Assembly: GCA_964370225.1 (NCBI GenBank)
Contig: CAYJII010000008.1
Coordinates: 1-64,000 of the forward strand
Direction of reading: 5' to 3'
Source of the DNA: CAYJII01 sp964370225
Lineage (GTDB): Bacteria > Bacillota > Clostridia > Oscillospirales > Ruminococcaceae
DNA length: 64,000 nt
Shown: positions 16,809 to 26,584 of the stretch, one piece after another
Numbering within the stretch: position 1 is the stretch's first letter
How the letters are laid out: each line of letters begins with the position of its first letter
Position numbers and translations under genes: made by a program
Notes under the pieces: model-generated
Told to the model about the DNA's origin: nothing
Seen by the model: only the letters and a program-made list of their open reading frames with translations
Databases searched by the model: none

Positions 16809-16841
16809 AAAAATGGTGGAGGGTTACCTCTACCATTTTTT
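16809..16841 (+). terminator. Terminator after copy B
   Basis: A 14-bp stem (16809-16822 with 16827-16840, one G-T pair), loop GTTA, followed by T residues. Confidence 0.8.
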
Positions 16842-16872
16842 GCGATGTAAGTATAATTACGAGGTGTTTACG

Positions 16873-17442
16873 GTGAAAAAGTTTAATCTATCTAAAGTCA
16901 GTAGCAAAAATGTTGCATTCACATGCATTATTAGTATATTCTCAATCCTGCTTTTGCAGTCAACACTATCGCTATTTGTTGGTATGCTGTATGAAGAGTT
17001 ATCACAAATTGACATTGTCTTTAGAACATCGATAAGCTCAATTTTTGGATATCTTATGAGCATGGTATCAACAGGTGATTTTGTGATAAAATCAAAACAC
17101 AATATTATTACAACCACCCAACCAATCATTGGATTTAAGGCTGATGGGAAGTCGGATATAATTACCTCGCAAGCAGAAAAAGAAGAAGTCAAAGCTCAGA
17201 TTATCCCAAACCCCATAAAAGAACAGTTAGTGGATAGTAAGAAGAAAACGCTAGCGGTGAATGTGCAGATTATCGTTTTGACTATTGTCTGCGTTTTTTG
17301 TTTAGCTGTAATGTTAGTAGTGCGCAATTTTAGTGAGCTGATTGTAATCAATGCCTCAAACAATGTCACTATTTCGCTGTTTCGCGATATAATATCAGGC
17401 AGTGTAGGTGCATTAATTGGTCTATCTAGATCAAATGACTAA
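16873..17442 (+). CDS. Hypothetical membrane protein
   Basis: A 189-residue protein with a hydrophobic stretch near residues 14-40, a possible second around 45-60, a soluble Lys/Glu-rich middle (about 75-130) and a clear helix near 135-160 (QIIVLTIVCVFCLAVMLVV). It ends with RDIISGSVGALIGLSRSND. The start is a GTG at 16873 with GAGGTG 6 bases upstream; earlier in-frame codons lie inside the preceding terminator. No family recognised. Confidence 0.6.
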   Translation: MKKFNLSKVSSKNVAFTCIISIFSILLLQSTLSLFVGMLYEELSQIDIVFRTSISSIFGYLMSMVSTGDFVIKSKHNIITTTQPIIGFKADGKSDIITSQAEKEEVKAQIIPNPIKEQLVDSKKKTLAVNVQIIVLTIVCVFCLAVMLVVRNFSELIVINASNNVTISLFRDIISGSVGALIGLSRSND

Positions 17443-17525
17443 GTAGAAAAATTGCCTTATTTTGCTATAAAATGGAGTTTAAATAAATATTATTTTTTAT
17501 TTCACAAATATTTTTATTATTTAGG

Positions 17526-17554
17526 TTGAATAATTGTCTGATACATGGTATAAT
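17526..17554 (+). promoter_or_regulatory. Promoter of the leucine-rich-repeat protein gene
   Basis: TTGAAT (17526-17531), 17-base spacer, TATAAT (17549-17554) with extended -10 TGG. Confidence 0.72.
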
Positions 17555-17606
17555 ACTTATGCAATATGCACAAATCAGACGACAATAAACTTAAAAGGAA
17601 TGTTAT

Positions 17607-20120
17607 ATGGGTAGAACATATTTTAAAGCAGTGTTTAGCTTGCTTGCGATTAGTACGTTATTAATATATTTTTCTATAGATGTCATTGCTCTTAGCAAAT
17701 CACTTGTTAATATTGGAGAAGTGTTTGTGAGCGAGGATAGTTTAATTTTTACAGTTATTGATGATACGAAAGTTAGTGTTATTGGACATAGTGATAAAGA
17801 AAATTTAAAAAACTTAGTTATCCCATCTACTGTCGAGTATATGGGGTTTGAATATGATGTCACGATGATTGCTGCAAATGCATTTGAGGATGCTCCTTTG
17901 CTTGAGAGTGTGCATATATCCTACTCAGTAGAAGTTATCTCTACTTTAGCTTTTGCGAATGCACCATCGCTAAAATTCATCTATCTTCCGCAGAGTATCA
18001 CCACGATTGAAGATGCTGCCTTTTCGTCATGCCCAGCTATTGAGCAGGTGCAAGTCGCTAATGTCATAAGCCCGCTTGAATACTACTTAGCATTTGATGT
18101 TAATGTTTGGCAAACAGCGGAATTTGTAATCAATACAGCTTCTATGCAGATTTTGCAATCAGACGAGAGTCAAGCAGATAAATCAGCGATGCAGATTATA
18201 GTTGTTAACGATGAATTTGATAACAATGTGTATATTAATGGTGTTTCATACAGATTAAACCACGAAACATTCGAAGCAGTAATAACCACAAACGTGATTT
18301 CGGATATCGCTGAGGAGTTAGTATTACCCACACAGATTAGATTTAATGAGAATGATTATGCAGTAGTAGCGATTGGTGATAATGCCTTTTCTTCAATGAT
18401 GAAGCTAGAATCAATAATAATTCCGCAGTCAATCAGAAGCATCGGGGTAGGAGCTTTTAGTGGATCAAGTAGAATTTCTGATGTAATTATAAATTCGGAT
18501 AACTGCACGATTGCACCACATGCGTTTGAAAATATTGGGGTGGATACCCAGGGGATAAAAGTATATTTCAGTATAAGTAATGCACTTTTTTTAAATAGTT
18601 TTGCAGGTGATGTGACAAACTGGGACTCAGAAAGATACGTAATAGAGAGTGATGCAGTAGTCGGTGAAGAAATTGAGCACAACGGACTAATCTATGAGAT
18701 TACAGATATTAATCCATATGAAGTCGAGCTAATTGGTGCGAGTGATAAGGAGATAAAAAAGCTGTTAATCGAGGATACTATCGTGTATAAATCAGATATT
18801 TATTCAGTTAGAACGATTAAAGAACAAGCTTTTTTTGAGAGCGAAATTATTACTTTATTTATACCAAATACTGTTGATAGGATAAACACTAATGCGTTTT
18901 CTAATTCAGCAAGCCTGAAGTATGTATACATAGCAGCCGAAAGTATTAATCTTTCGATTGCAACACAAGCTTTTACACAAGTTGGGAGTGCGAGTGAGGG
19001 TGTATTCTTTTTCGGGGCGTCTGCACATCAATATAATAACTTAAATACAACCAAAGAAAATTGGGATAGTGAGTATTATTTTTATAATTTTATACCGCCT
19101 GTAGGGGGGGAAGAGTTTGATTTGGGTAGATATACATACAAAATCATATCGCTGAGCGACAAAGGTGGGAATGTTGAAGTTCTAGGATTTGCACCTGGAT
19201 ATTCTGCGAATATGGCTGATTTCCCAAGTATTATTAACCACAAATTACTTGATTTTACTGTAATAGCCATAGGGGATATGGCGTTTTATGATAATGATAT
19301 TATCAATAATATTGTCTTAGGTGAAAATATCGCAACAATAGGGGAGAGCGCATTCGCAGAATGTGATAATCTTATCGACATAACAATTAACTATCCTTAT
19401 CGAGGTTTTATCGTGGGTGCAAATGCGTTTAACAATCTCGGCGACGGTGATAATGTAGTGGTATATGGTGCGCTGGAAGAAAAATACACTACACTTTCTG
19501 AGCATATGGGAAACTGGGACGAAGAAAAATATAGATACTCACCGATATTGACGACGATGAAAGCAACCGATGAAGAAAATGCTTTGAGCATTGGAGTGAA
19601 ATTTCCAGGCTCATATGATGTGAAATCTATGGAGCTAAATAAGATGGAGCAAGTAGACATAGATTTGTATATGTCAAATATCATCACAACCGAAGAAACT
19701 AGCCATAGATTGGCGGACCAATATATAGCAGAGTATGCCTATTATGTTAATTTGTCGGGATTTAATGTGGATGAGGTTGCAAAAAATATTTGTCCGATTG
19801 AGATTTTTGTTGAAGTGAGCGGTGTTGACTTTAATGATTTGTACCTGTTATATATTTACACAGACGAAGATGGGGAAGAACAATTCGTATTATTGGACGA
19901 TGAGTTTGATAATGACGACATGTTATCAGCAGGTGTAAAATTTGAGGAAAGCATGACTGTATTGTTGCTCAGAAGCAATGATGAGGACATAGAAGCGAGC
20001 GATGCGCTTATTACTACAGATGAGCAAAGAAACCTAGTTATTTACATATTAATTGGAGTGGGAGCGCTACTAATAATCGCAACGGTAGTATTTATCCGCT
20101 TAAAAATTAAAAAGAAATAA
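17607..20120 (+). CDS. BspA-type leucine-rich-repeat surface protein
   Basis: An 837-residue exported protein with an N-terminal signal segment (residues about 8-30). It carries several blocks of LRR_5/BspA repeats of the form AF.....L..V.IP.SV..I...AF, separated by linkers with the recurrent WDSE/WDEE..Y signature. A C-terminal membrane helix (YILIGVGALLIIATVVFI) ends in KIKKK. There is no LPxTG, so it is probably membrane-anchored with repeats outside. BspA-like proteins mediate adhesion to host proteins or other bacteria; here that is inference. It has its own promoter and terminator. AAAGGA precedes the ATG. Confidence 0.85.
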   Translation: MGRTYFKAVFSLLAISTLLIYFSIDVIALSKSLVNIGEVFVSEDSLIFTVIDDTKVSVIGHSDKENLKNLVIPSTVEYMGFEYDVTMIAANAFEDAPLLESVHISYSVEVISTLAFANAPSLKFIYLPQSITTIEDAAFSSCPAIEQVQVANVISPLEYYLAFDVNVWQTAEFVINTASMQILQSDESQADKSAMQIIVVNDEFDNNVYINGVSYRLNHETFEAVITTNVISDIAEELVLPTQIRFNENDYAVVAIGDNAFSSMMKLESIIIPQSIRSIGVGAFSGSSRISDVIINSDNCTIAPHAFENIGVDTQGIKVYFSISNALFLNSFAGDVTNWDSERYVIESDAVVGEEIEHNGLIYEITDINPYEVELIGASDKEIKKLLIEDTIVYKSDIYSVRTIKEQAFFESEIITLFIPNTVDRINTNAFSNSASLKYVYIAAESINLSIATQAFTQVGSASEGVFFFGASAHQYNNLNTTKENWDSEYYFYNFIPPVGGEEFDLGRYTYKIISLSDKGGNVEVLGFAPGYSANMADFPSIINHKLLDFTVIAIGDMAFYDNDIINNIVLGENIATIGESAFAECDNLIDITINYPYRGFIVGANAFNNLGDGDNVVVYGALEEKYTTLSEHMGNWDEEKYRYSPILTTMKATDEENALSIGVKFPGSYDVKSMELNKMEQVDIDLYMSNIITTEETSHRLADQYIAEYAYYVNLSGFNVDEVAKNICPIEIFVEVSGVDFNDLYLLYIYTDEDGEEQFVLLDDEFDNDDMLSAGVKFEESMTVLLLRSNDEDIEASDALITTDEQRNLVIYILIGVGALLIIATVVFIRLKIKKK

Positions 20121-20124
20121 ATTA

Positions 20125-20160
20125 AAAAGCTGTGTCGGTTATTCCGACACAGCTTTTATT
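20125..20160. terminator. Bidirectional terminator after the LRR gene
   Basis: A 14-bp perfect stem (20125-20138 with 20144-20157, arm AAAAGCTGTGTCGG) with a 5-base loop. It lies between convergent genes and belongs to the AAAGCTGTG group. Confidence 0.9.
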
Positions 20161-20165
20161 ATTGT

Positions 20166-21410
20166 TTAAATGACATCGCTATTTTCTTTTGCGACTGCAA
20201 GCATAAGTTTTATTCTGTTTTCCTGATTAACTTTTGTAGCGCTAGGGTCATAATCTATAGACACAATATTTGCGTCTTGGTGAATGGTTCTGATTTTGCG
20301 AATCATACCTTTGCCTACAATATGGTTTGGCAAACAACCAAATGGTTGCGCACAAACTACATTTCCGTAACCTTGCTCGATAAGCTCCATAATTTCAGCA
20401 GTGAGTAACCAGCCCTCGCCCATTTTGCAACCATAACCGATTACAGGCTTGATGATTTCCTTTAAATGTGCGTAGCTTGCTGGAGTCGTGAAACGGCTAC
20501 CTTTTAGCGAGTCTATAAGATAAGTTTCAAACACAGTGAAATAGTTAAATAGCTTGGTAGCAAAAATCTTTTTAAGCGTACTACCGCCATATAATTTTAT
20601 GTCTTCAAGTCTATTATCAACTTTAAAGAGCATAAATCCCATTAGCCCAGGTACCATAATTTCACAGTCTTGCTCTGCTAGGAATTTCTCCAAATTATTA
20701 TTTGCGAGTGCAGAGTATTTAACATAAATTTCTCCAACAATACCAACCTTAACTCGCGTTTTACTATCAACTGGTATTTTTTCGAAATCCTTTACGATTT
20801 CGCTTAAGTAACCTTTGATTTTTCTTGCAGAAAATCCACGTCCGTGCTCGAAATTATCGCATATAATATCAGTCCAGCGCTCGACTAGTTTATTGCTATC
20901 ACCTTTATTTATTTCATACGGTTTAACTTGATTGCTCAAAAGCATCAATAAATCGCCGTAAACTATCGCTGCGATAGCACGTCTTAGTAAAGGTAGAGTA
21001 ATCTTAAATCCGCTGTTTTTCTCCATACCCGACAAGTTAACAGAGATAACGGGTATTTGCTCCATTCCTGCATTTGCTAAAGCTTTTCTCAGCAAATGGA
21101 TGTAGTTAGAAGCACGACAACCACCGCCAGTTTGAGTCATCATTAAAGCTGTATTTTCTAGGTCGTAGCGTCCACTTTTTAGAGCACTAATCATTTGTCC
21201 TATTGTTAAAAGTGCGGGGTAGCAAGTGTCGTTATGCACATATTTTAACCCCTCGTCAATAACATTTTGGCCTGTATCTGTCAGCAAATCCACATCATAT
21301 CCATAGTACTCAAACACTTTTCTTAATATGTGAAAATGTATATCGCACATATTGGGGAAAAGAATTTTATACGATTTTTTCATCTGCTTAGTAAATTCTA
21401 TCCTATGCAT
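20166..21410 (-). CDS. Acyl-CoA dehydratase activase-related protein (HgdB-like half)
   Basis: A 414-residue protein corresponding to the C-terminal third of the large clostridial activase-related proteins. Recognisable features are FPNMCDIHFHILRKVFEYYGYDV, KYVHNDTCYPALLTIGQMI and TQTGGGCRASNYI, cysteine-bearing loops as in 2-hydroxyacyl-CoA dehydratase subunits, plus a late GEGWLLTAE block. A role with an Fe-S cluster is likely. The start at 21410 has AGGAGG nearby and the ATG overlaps the upstream gene's stop (ATGCATAG, 8-base overlap), so this is a designed split rather than a frameshift. Substrate unknown. Confidence 0.78.
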   Translation of the reverse strand: MHRIEFTKQMKKSYKILFPNMCDIHFHILRKVFEYYGYDVDLLTDTGQNVIDEGLKYVHNDTCYPALLTIGQMISALKSGRYDLENTALMMTQTGGGCRASNYIHLLRKALANAGMEQIPVISVNLSGMEKNSGFKITLPLLRRAIAAIVYGDLLMLLSNQVKPYEINKGDSNKLVERWTDIICDNFEHGRGFSARKIKGYLSEIVKDFEKIPVDSKTRVKVGIVGEIYVKYSALANNNLEKFLAEQDCEIMVPGLMGFMLFKVDNRLEDIKLYGGSTLKKIFATKLFNYFTVFETYLIDSLKGSRFTTPASYAHLKEIIKPVIGYGCKMGEGWLLTAEIMELIEQGYGNVVCAQPFGCLPNHIVGKGMIRKIRTIHQDANIVSIDYDPSATKVNQENRIKLMLAVAKENSDVI

Positions 21411-24321
21411 TTTGCTCCTCCTGTAAAGTTGCTGCAAATAAGCTTCTCAATCTAATTTTAACAACCCCCAGATTTGTAATTTCGTCTATTTTAATTTGCG
21501 TATAAATTTTATTTGCATTTTCCAAAATTTGTCGAACTTCATCTGTAGTGATTGCGTCAACACCGCAACCAAACGACACCATTTGAACTAAATTAATATT
21601 ATCATAGTCGCTCTCTGCAATATAGTGAGCAGCAGAATACAATCTTGAGTGATAAGTCCACTGATTTAGTACAGTTGTCGGCGATTTTTCGCACAAATGG
21701 CTAATGCCATCCTCAGTAATTAGTACAGCACCTTGTTCGCAAACTAGCTTGTCTATCCCGTGATTAATTTCAGGGTCTAGGTGGTATGGTCTTCCGGCAA
21801 GCACGATAATCGGCAGATTTTCGCTCTTAGCAATTGCTAGGAATTCTTCACCTTTTTTGCGGATTTGCTTCATAAAATTCTCATACTCAGCATATGCTTT
21901 GTCCGATGCAATTTTCACTTGCTTTAAGTTTATGCCTGAAAAATTACGATTAAGCACATCAAACATTTTTTTAGGGAAATCTTTTTTTCTATGGAGTCCT
22001 AAATAATCATTTATATACTTTACTGATTTCAGCGCAGTAACATTAGCGCCGATAACTTCAGGATAATACGCTACAACAGGACAGTTGTAGTGGTTATCGC
22101 CTAAATTTTCGTTTAAGTTATAGCTCATGCAAGGGTAGAAAATTGCGTCTACACCTTTTTCGATGAGCTGCTCAATATGTCCGTGGATAATTTTAGCAGG
22201 GTAGCACACAGTGTCTGATGGGATTGTGTGTTGTCCTTTTAGGTAAAGCTCTCTTGTGGAAGGATCACTCTTTTTAAATCCAAATCCTAAATGTTTAAAG
22301 AAAGTATGCCAAAACGGAAGTAACTCAAAATTATTGAGCGCCATCGGGATACCAATAGTTTCTTTTTCTCCTGTAAAATCAGCGTAAGAGGCTAAAAGTT
22401 TAGCTTTATGCTCATACATATTGTACTCTGTTTTATTATGTGGCAAATCAAGCGGTTTTTCGCAACGATTTCCGCCAATAAATTTACGACCTGTGTCAAA
22501 AATATTGAGTGTCAGCTTACATTTATTTTGACATCGATTACAAGTAATCGCCTTAACCTCATGCTTGAATGTTTTAAGTCTTTCGTGTGGTAAAATCGTG
22601 CTAATATCAGCCTTGTTATGCTTTTTGACGTATAATGCAGCACCATAAGCTCCCATAAGTCCAGATATAACTGGTCTTATTACATTTTTTCCAATTTCTT
22701 TTTCAAATGTTCTTAGCACAGCATCATTTAGGAATGTACCGCCTTGCACTGCTATATGCTCACCTAACATAGAAGCATCAGCAACACGAATAACTTTATA
22801 TAGTGCGTTTTTTACAACGCTTATTGATAGACCAGCTGAAATATTTTCAATTCCAGCACCGTCTTTTTGAGCTTGTTTAACAGATGAATTCATAAATACA
22901 GTACATCTTGAGCCCAGGTCAACAGGGTGTTGAGCTAGAAGTCCGAGCTTTGAGAATTCATCAATATTTTGTCCTAAAGTTTCTGCAAAAGTCTGCAAAA
23001 ATGAGCCGCAGCCAGAAGAGCAGGCTTCGTTTAAAAAGATATTATCGATAGCACCATTTCGGATTTTAAAACATTTAATGTCCTGTCCGCCGATGTCGAT
23101 GATAAAGTCAACTTTGGGATTATATTTTTTTGCAGCAGTAAAATGCGCAATTGTTTCCACAATGCCCATATCTGCATGAAATGCATTTTTTATTATTTCC
23201 TCGCCATATCCAGTAGTTGCAAATCCGCCAATTTGTATATCTGGGAATTTTTCATAAACTTCTAGTAAAAATTCCTTTACAAGAGGCACAGGAGTACCGC
23301 CATTTTGCATGTATTTGCTATACACAATTTCATCATTGCTATTTATTACAACTGCCTTTAACGTGGTTGAACCAGCATCTATACCGATATAAGACTTACC
23401 CAAAAGTGACGCATAAGCAATATCTTCGCCAGATTTATGTCGTTGTCTAAATTCTGTGTATTCTTCTTCGTTTTTAAATAAAGGCTCACAGCTCTCATAA
23501 TGATTTTGTGGTGCGTATTCCTTGATTTTTTTCATCAAATCGCTTAGTTTGAAATTTGATACATCGCTAGAAAAAGCAGCCCCTAAAGCTACGTAGTAAA
23601 GCGAGTTTTCTGGGCAAGCCCCTTTTAACTTTAATGTATCATCAAAAGCTTGGCGCAACTGCGTGAAAAAGCTAAGTGGTCCACCTAAATAAACCACATT
23701 TCCCTCGATATCACGGCCTTGTGCTAACCCTGCAATAGTTTGGTTTACAACAGCATAAAAAATACTTTGTGCGATATCATTTTTCTGAGCACCTTGATTT
23801 AGTAGTGGCTGTATATCCGATTTTGCAAATACGCCACAACGCGAAGCGATGCTATATATTTTACTGTAATCTTTAGCGAGTTCGTTCATATCAATCGGAG
23901 TAATACCAAGTAGCGTAGACATCTGGTCGATGAATGCGCCTGTTCCACCAGCACAAGAACCGTTCATGCGCACTTCGGGAATTCCAGTTGTGAAGATAAT
24001 TTTTGCATCTTCACCCCCAAGTTCAATTACAACATCGGTATTGGGTAGCAAGTTTTTCACAGCTAGGCTTGTAGCGTATACTTCTTGAACAAAAGGTATG
24101 TCCATATTTTTAGCAAAGCCCATGCCCGCTGAGCCTGATATTTTGATTGAAAAAGTATCCTCATTTGGAAACTCTTTTTCTATCACATCAAGCAAATTGT
24201 AGACTTTTTCTGTTATTTGTGAGAAATGTCTTTGATAATCTTTATATATAATGTCGTTTTTTTCGTTAATGACCACACATTTTAATGTCGTCGAACCAAT
24301 GTCTATCCCGATTTGAAGCAT
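21403..24321 (-). CDS. Acyl-CoA dehydratase activase with two BcrAD/BadFG ATPase domains and DUF2229
   Basis: A 972-residue protein. It carries two ASKHA ATPase domains in tandem: the first starts at the N-terminus (GIDIGSTTLKCVV, with NGSCAGGTGAFIDQM), the second near residue 305 (GIDAGSTTLKAVV, with EACSSGCGSFLQTF). Each has the cysteines that hold the bridging [4Fe-4S] cluster of HgdC-type activases. A DUF2229 region follows (CNRCQNKCKLTLNIF onward), ending in GRPYHLDPEINHGID. Activases use ATP to push low-potential electrons into 2-hydroxyacyl-CoA dehydratases. The cognate dehydratase is not in the window. GGAGGAACAT precedes the ATG. Confidence 0.85.
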   Translation of the reverse strand: MLQIGIDIGSTTLKCVVINEKNDIIYKDYQRHFSQITEKVYNLLDVIEKEFPNEDTFSIKISGSAGMGFAKNMDIPFVQEVYATSLAVKNLLPNTDVVIELGGEDAKIIFTTGIPEVRMNGSCAGGTGAFIDQMSTLLGITPIDMNELAKDYSKIYSIASRCGVFAKSDIQPLLNQGAQKNDIAQSIFYAVVNQTIAGLAQGRDIEGNVVYLGGPLSFFTQLRQAFDDTLKLKGACPENSLYYVALGAAFSSDVSNFKLSDLMKKIKEYAPQNHYESCEPLFKNEEEYTEFRQRHKSGEDIAYASLLGKSYIGIDAGSTTLKAVVINSNDEIVYSKYMQNGGTPVPLVKEFLLEVYEKFPDIQIGGFATTGYGEEIIKNAFHADMGIVETIAHFTAAKKYNPKVDFIIDIGGQDIKCFKIRNGAIDNIFLNEACSSGCGSFLQTFAETLGQNIDEFSKLGLLAQHPVDLGSRCTVFMNSSVKQAQKDGAGIENISAGLSISVVKNALYKVIRVADASMLGEHIAVQGGTFLNDAVLRTFEKEIGKNVIRPVISGLMGAYGAALYVKKHNKADISTILPHERLKTFKHEVKAITCNRCQNKCKLTLNIFDTGRKFIGGNRCEKPLDLPHNKTEYNMYEHKAKLLASYADFTGEKETIGIPMALNNFELLPFWHTFFKHLGFGFKKSDPSTRELYLKGQHTIPSDTVCYPAKIIHGHIEQLIEKGVDAIFYPCMSYNLNENLGDNHYNCPVVAYYPEVIGANVTALKSVKYINDYLGLHRKKDFPKKMFDVLNRNFSGINLKQVKIASDKAYAEYENFMKQIRKKGEEFLAIAKSENLPIIVLAGRPYHLDPEINHGIDKLVCEQGAVLITEDGISHLCEKSPTTVLNQWTYHSRLYSAAHYIAESDYDNINLVQMVSFGCGVDAITTDEVRQILENANKIYTQIKIDEITNLGVVKIRLRSLFAATLQEEQNA

Positions 24322-24367
24322 ATGTTCCTCCAGATTTTTTTATGTGCTGAGTATACTGCTACTAAAT

Positions 24368-24396
24368 ATAATACCAATTCAGTAGAATAAAGTCAA
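24368..24396 (-). promoter_or_regulatory. Promoter of the activase operon
   Basis: Minus strand: TTGACT (24391-24396), 17-base spacer, TATTAT (24368-24373), extended -10 TGG. About 46 bases upstream of the ATG. Confidence 0.7.
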
Positions 24397-24478
24397 TAAA
24401 CTTCACAGTTTGTTAAAATAGATAATACACGATGTTTACTTCTGTGAAGCTAATCTTATAAAAATGGGAGTATTGCGA

Positions 24479-25549
24479 TTAAATGAAGCTTGCGATATAA
24501 TCGCCCATCTCCGAGCAAGTAACAAGAGTATCGCCCTCGCTCATTATGTCGCCTGTTCTATATCCTGCAACTAGTGCTTTTTTCACTGCATTGTCAATAT
24601 CATCAGCTTCCTTTGCCATTCCAAGCGAATATCTTAGCATCATAGAAGCAGATAAAATGGTTGCGATTGGGTTTGCTTTGTTTTGTCCTGCGATATCAGG
24701 AGCAGAACCGTGGCTTGGCTCGTATAATCCAAGTGAAGTGTCGCCTAAACTAGCAGAAGCAAGCATGCCAATTGAACCAGTAATCATACTAGCTTCATCG
24801 GATAATATGTCACCGAACATATTTTCGGTTAAAATTACATCAAACTGTTTTGGATCTCTTACAAGTTGCATAGCGCAGTTGTCCACAAGCATGTCAGAAA
24901 GTTTTACATCAGGATAATCTTTATGCACTTCATGCACGATTTCTCTCCAAAGACGTGACGAGTCAAGCACATTTGCTTTATCAACACTTATAACATCGCT
25001 ATTTCTTTTTCTTGCGGTTTCAAACGCGACTTTTGCAATACGTCTTATTTCGTTTTCATCATAAACTAAAGTATCTTTTGCAGTTTTAACGCCATCTTTT
25101 ACATAAGTCTCACGCGCACCAAAATATAGCCCACCAGTGAGCTCGCGCACAACAAGCATGTCAAAGCCGTCCCCGATGATTTCGTCTTTTAGCGGACAAG
25201 CTCCTTTAAGCTCATTATAAAGAATAGCTGGGCGTAAATTTGCAAATAAATTTAGCTCTTTGCGGATTTTAAGCAAACCTTTTTCTGGGCGTTTATCGCC
25301 TGGTAGGGTGTCCCATTTTGGACCTCCAACAGATCCTAAAAGCACAGCATCAGATTTTTTTGCGATGTCAACTGCTTCGTCAGTTAGTGGATTATCAAAT
25401 TTATCAATGGACTCTCCGCCCATATATATTCTAGTAAAATTAAACTTGCAGTCGTATTTTTTTTCGATAGCAAACAAAACTTTTACTGCTTCATCAATAA
25501 TTTCGGGGCCAATTCCGTCCCCTTTGATTAACGCTATATTTTTTTGCAT
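24479..25549 (-). CDS. leuB: 3-isopropylmalate dehydrogenase
   Basis: A 356-residue enzyme of leucine biosynthesis, oxidising and decarboxylating 3-isopropylmalate with NAD. Family landmarks are GDGIGPEI at the N-terminus, GGPKWD, RELTGGLYFG (substrate Arg/Tyr region), SVDKANVLDSSRLWR and the metal-binding aspartates in DMLVDNCAMQL and NMFGDILSDEAS, then EPSHGSAPDIAGQNKANP. The start at 25549 follows AAAGGAAAA; ATG 25567 is upstream of that site. Last gene of the minus-strand run leuC-leuD-GNAT-leuB. Confidence 0.96.
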   Translation of the reverse strand: MQKNIALIKGDGIGPEIIDEAVKVLFAIEKKYDCKFNFTRIYMGGESIDKFDNPLTDEAVDIAKKSDAVLLGSVGGPKWDTLPGDKRPEKGLLKIRKELNLFANLRPAILYNELKGACPLKDEIIGDGFDMLVVRELTGGLYFGARETYVKDGVKTAKDTLVYDENEIRRIAKVAFETARKRNSDVISVDKANVLDSSRLWREIVHEVHKDYPDVKLSDMLVDNCAMQLVRDPKQFDVILTENMFGDILSDEASMITGSIGMLASASLGDTSLGLYEPSHGSAPDIAGQNKANPIATILSASMMLRYSLGMAKEADDIDNAVKKALVAGYRTGDIMSEGDTLVTCSEMGDYIASFI

Positions 25550-25601
25550 GTAAATTTTCCTTTCCATTGTGGCATATCAAAAGATTATTTTTATAATAAA
25601 A

Positions 25602-26042
25602 CTAAATATCTAGCACCATTTGATTGTATGTCAATTCCTTAAATCCTAAGCGTTCATATAGCTTTATAGCCGATACATTATCATGTACAACCTCAAGCCT
25701 ATATCGCTTAATTTTATTGTCATACGAATCGCGAAGAAAACCAAAGATAGCTGTTCCAAGCCCGTTGCCTTTGAAACTATCTCTAATATAAATTTCTTCA
25801 ATCATCACAACAAGTCCACCAGCTTCGCACGAATAGGTGAAAGAAATGTGGCAAAATCCCGCATAATTATCTCCATCTAGGCAAATTATGATTTTATTAT
25901 ATGGGCTATCGGTGAGTGCTAATTCAATTGTGCCTTCAATAAACTCTTTTGGTATATCTTGTTCGACAGCATCGGTACGGTAAAATTCTTCCATCATTTT
26001 AAAGCACTCAACTTTATCGATTGCTTCTAAAAATCTAATCAT
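25602..26042 (-). CDS. GNAT acetyltransferase within the leu gene run
   Basis: A 146-residue GNAT domain protein. The acetyl-CoA-binding segment is EEIYIRDSFKGNGLGTAIFGFL (residues about 85-106) and the C-terminal part VVHDNVSAIKLYERLGF is the classical GNAT end. Substrate unknown. It lies between leuD (40 bases) and leuB (52 bases), same strand, with GGAGG before its ATG, so it is probably co-transcribed with leucine biosynthesis genes although no known step requires it. Confidence 0.85.
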   Translation of the reverse strand: MIRFLEAIDKVECFKMMEEFYRTDAVEQDIPKEFIEGTIELALTDSPYNKIIICLDGDNYAGFCHISFTYSCEAGGLVVMIEEIYIRDSFKGNGLGTAIFGFLRDSYDNKIKRYRLEVVHDNVSAIKLYERLGFKELTYNQMVLDI

Positions 26043-26081
26043 ATTTCCTCCCAGCAGAATAAATATCTCGTAGTTGGCTTA

Positions 26082-26570
26082 CTACATTTTGCTTTTAATA
26101 TTATTAAGTAGACCATTGCTATTAATAATATCTTTAATAAATTCAGGGAAAGGTAGAGCCTGGTAAGTTTCGTTTTTAGTAATATTAGTGATTACACCGC
26201 TATCAAAGTCAATGCTTACTTCATTTGTAGCATCGATACCATCAACTGCAGCGTCACATTCTAAAATTGCAAGACCAATATTAATAGAATTGCGATAAAA
26301 AATTCTTGCAAAGCTTTTTGCGATTACGCAAGAAATTCCGCTAGCTTTTATAGCTATAGGTGCATGCTCTCTTGAAGAGCCGCAACCAAAGTTATAGTTT
26401 GCAACCATAATGTCAGAAGGTTTTACGCGATTTACAAAATCAGCATCAATATCTTCCATACAGTGCGATGCAAGCTCCTTATGATCAGCGGTGTTCAAGT
26501 GGCGTGCTGGTATAATTACGTCAGTGTCGACGTTATCTCCATATTTGTGTACAAATCCAGTTACTTTCAT
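26082..26570 (-). CDS. leuD: 3-isopropylmalate dehydratase small subunit
   Basis: A 162-residue swivel-domain subunit, the short form typical of anaerobes and archaea. Markers: DTDVIIPARHLNTAD near the N-terminus, NFGCGSSREHAP (residues about 60-71) and FARIFYRNSINIGL. With LeuC it isomerises 2- to 3-isopropylmalate. AAAAGGAG precedes the ATG. It begins 14 bases after leuC ends. Confidence 0.94.
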   Translation of the reverse strand: MKVTGFVHKYGDNVDTDVIIPARHLNTADHKELASHCMEDIDADFVNRVKPSDIMVANYNFGCGSSREHAPIAIKASGISCVIAKSFARIFYRNSINIGLAILECDAAVDGIDATNEVSIDFDSGVITNITKNETYQALPFPEFIKDIINSNGLLNNIKSKM

Positions 26571-26584
26571 TATAAATGCTCCTT

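Noticed and set aside
24400..24452. CTTCACAG/CTGTGAAG inverted repeat after leuB
   Set aside because: Only 8 bp with a loop of over 30 bases and no T run; not supportable as a terminator.
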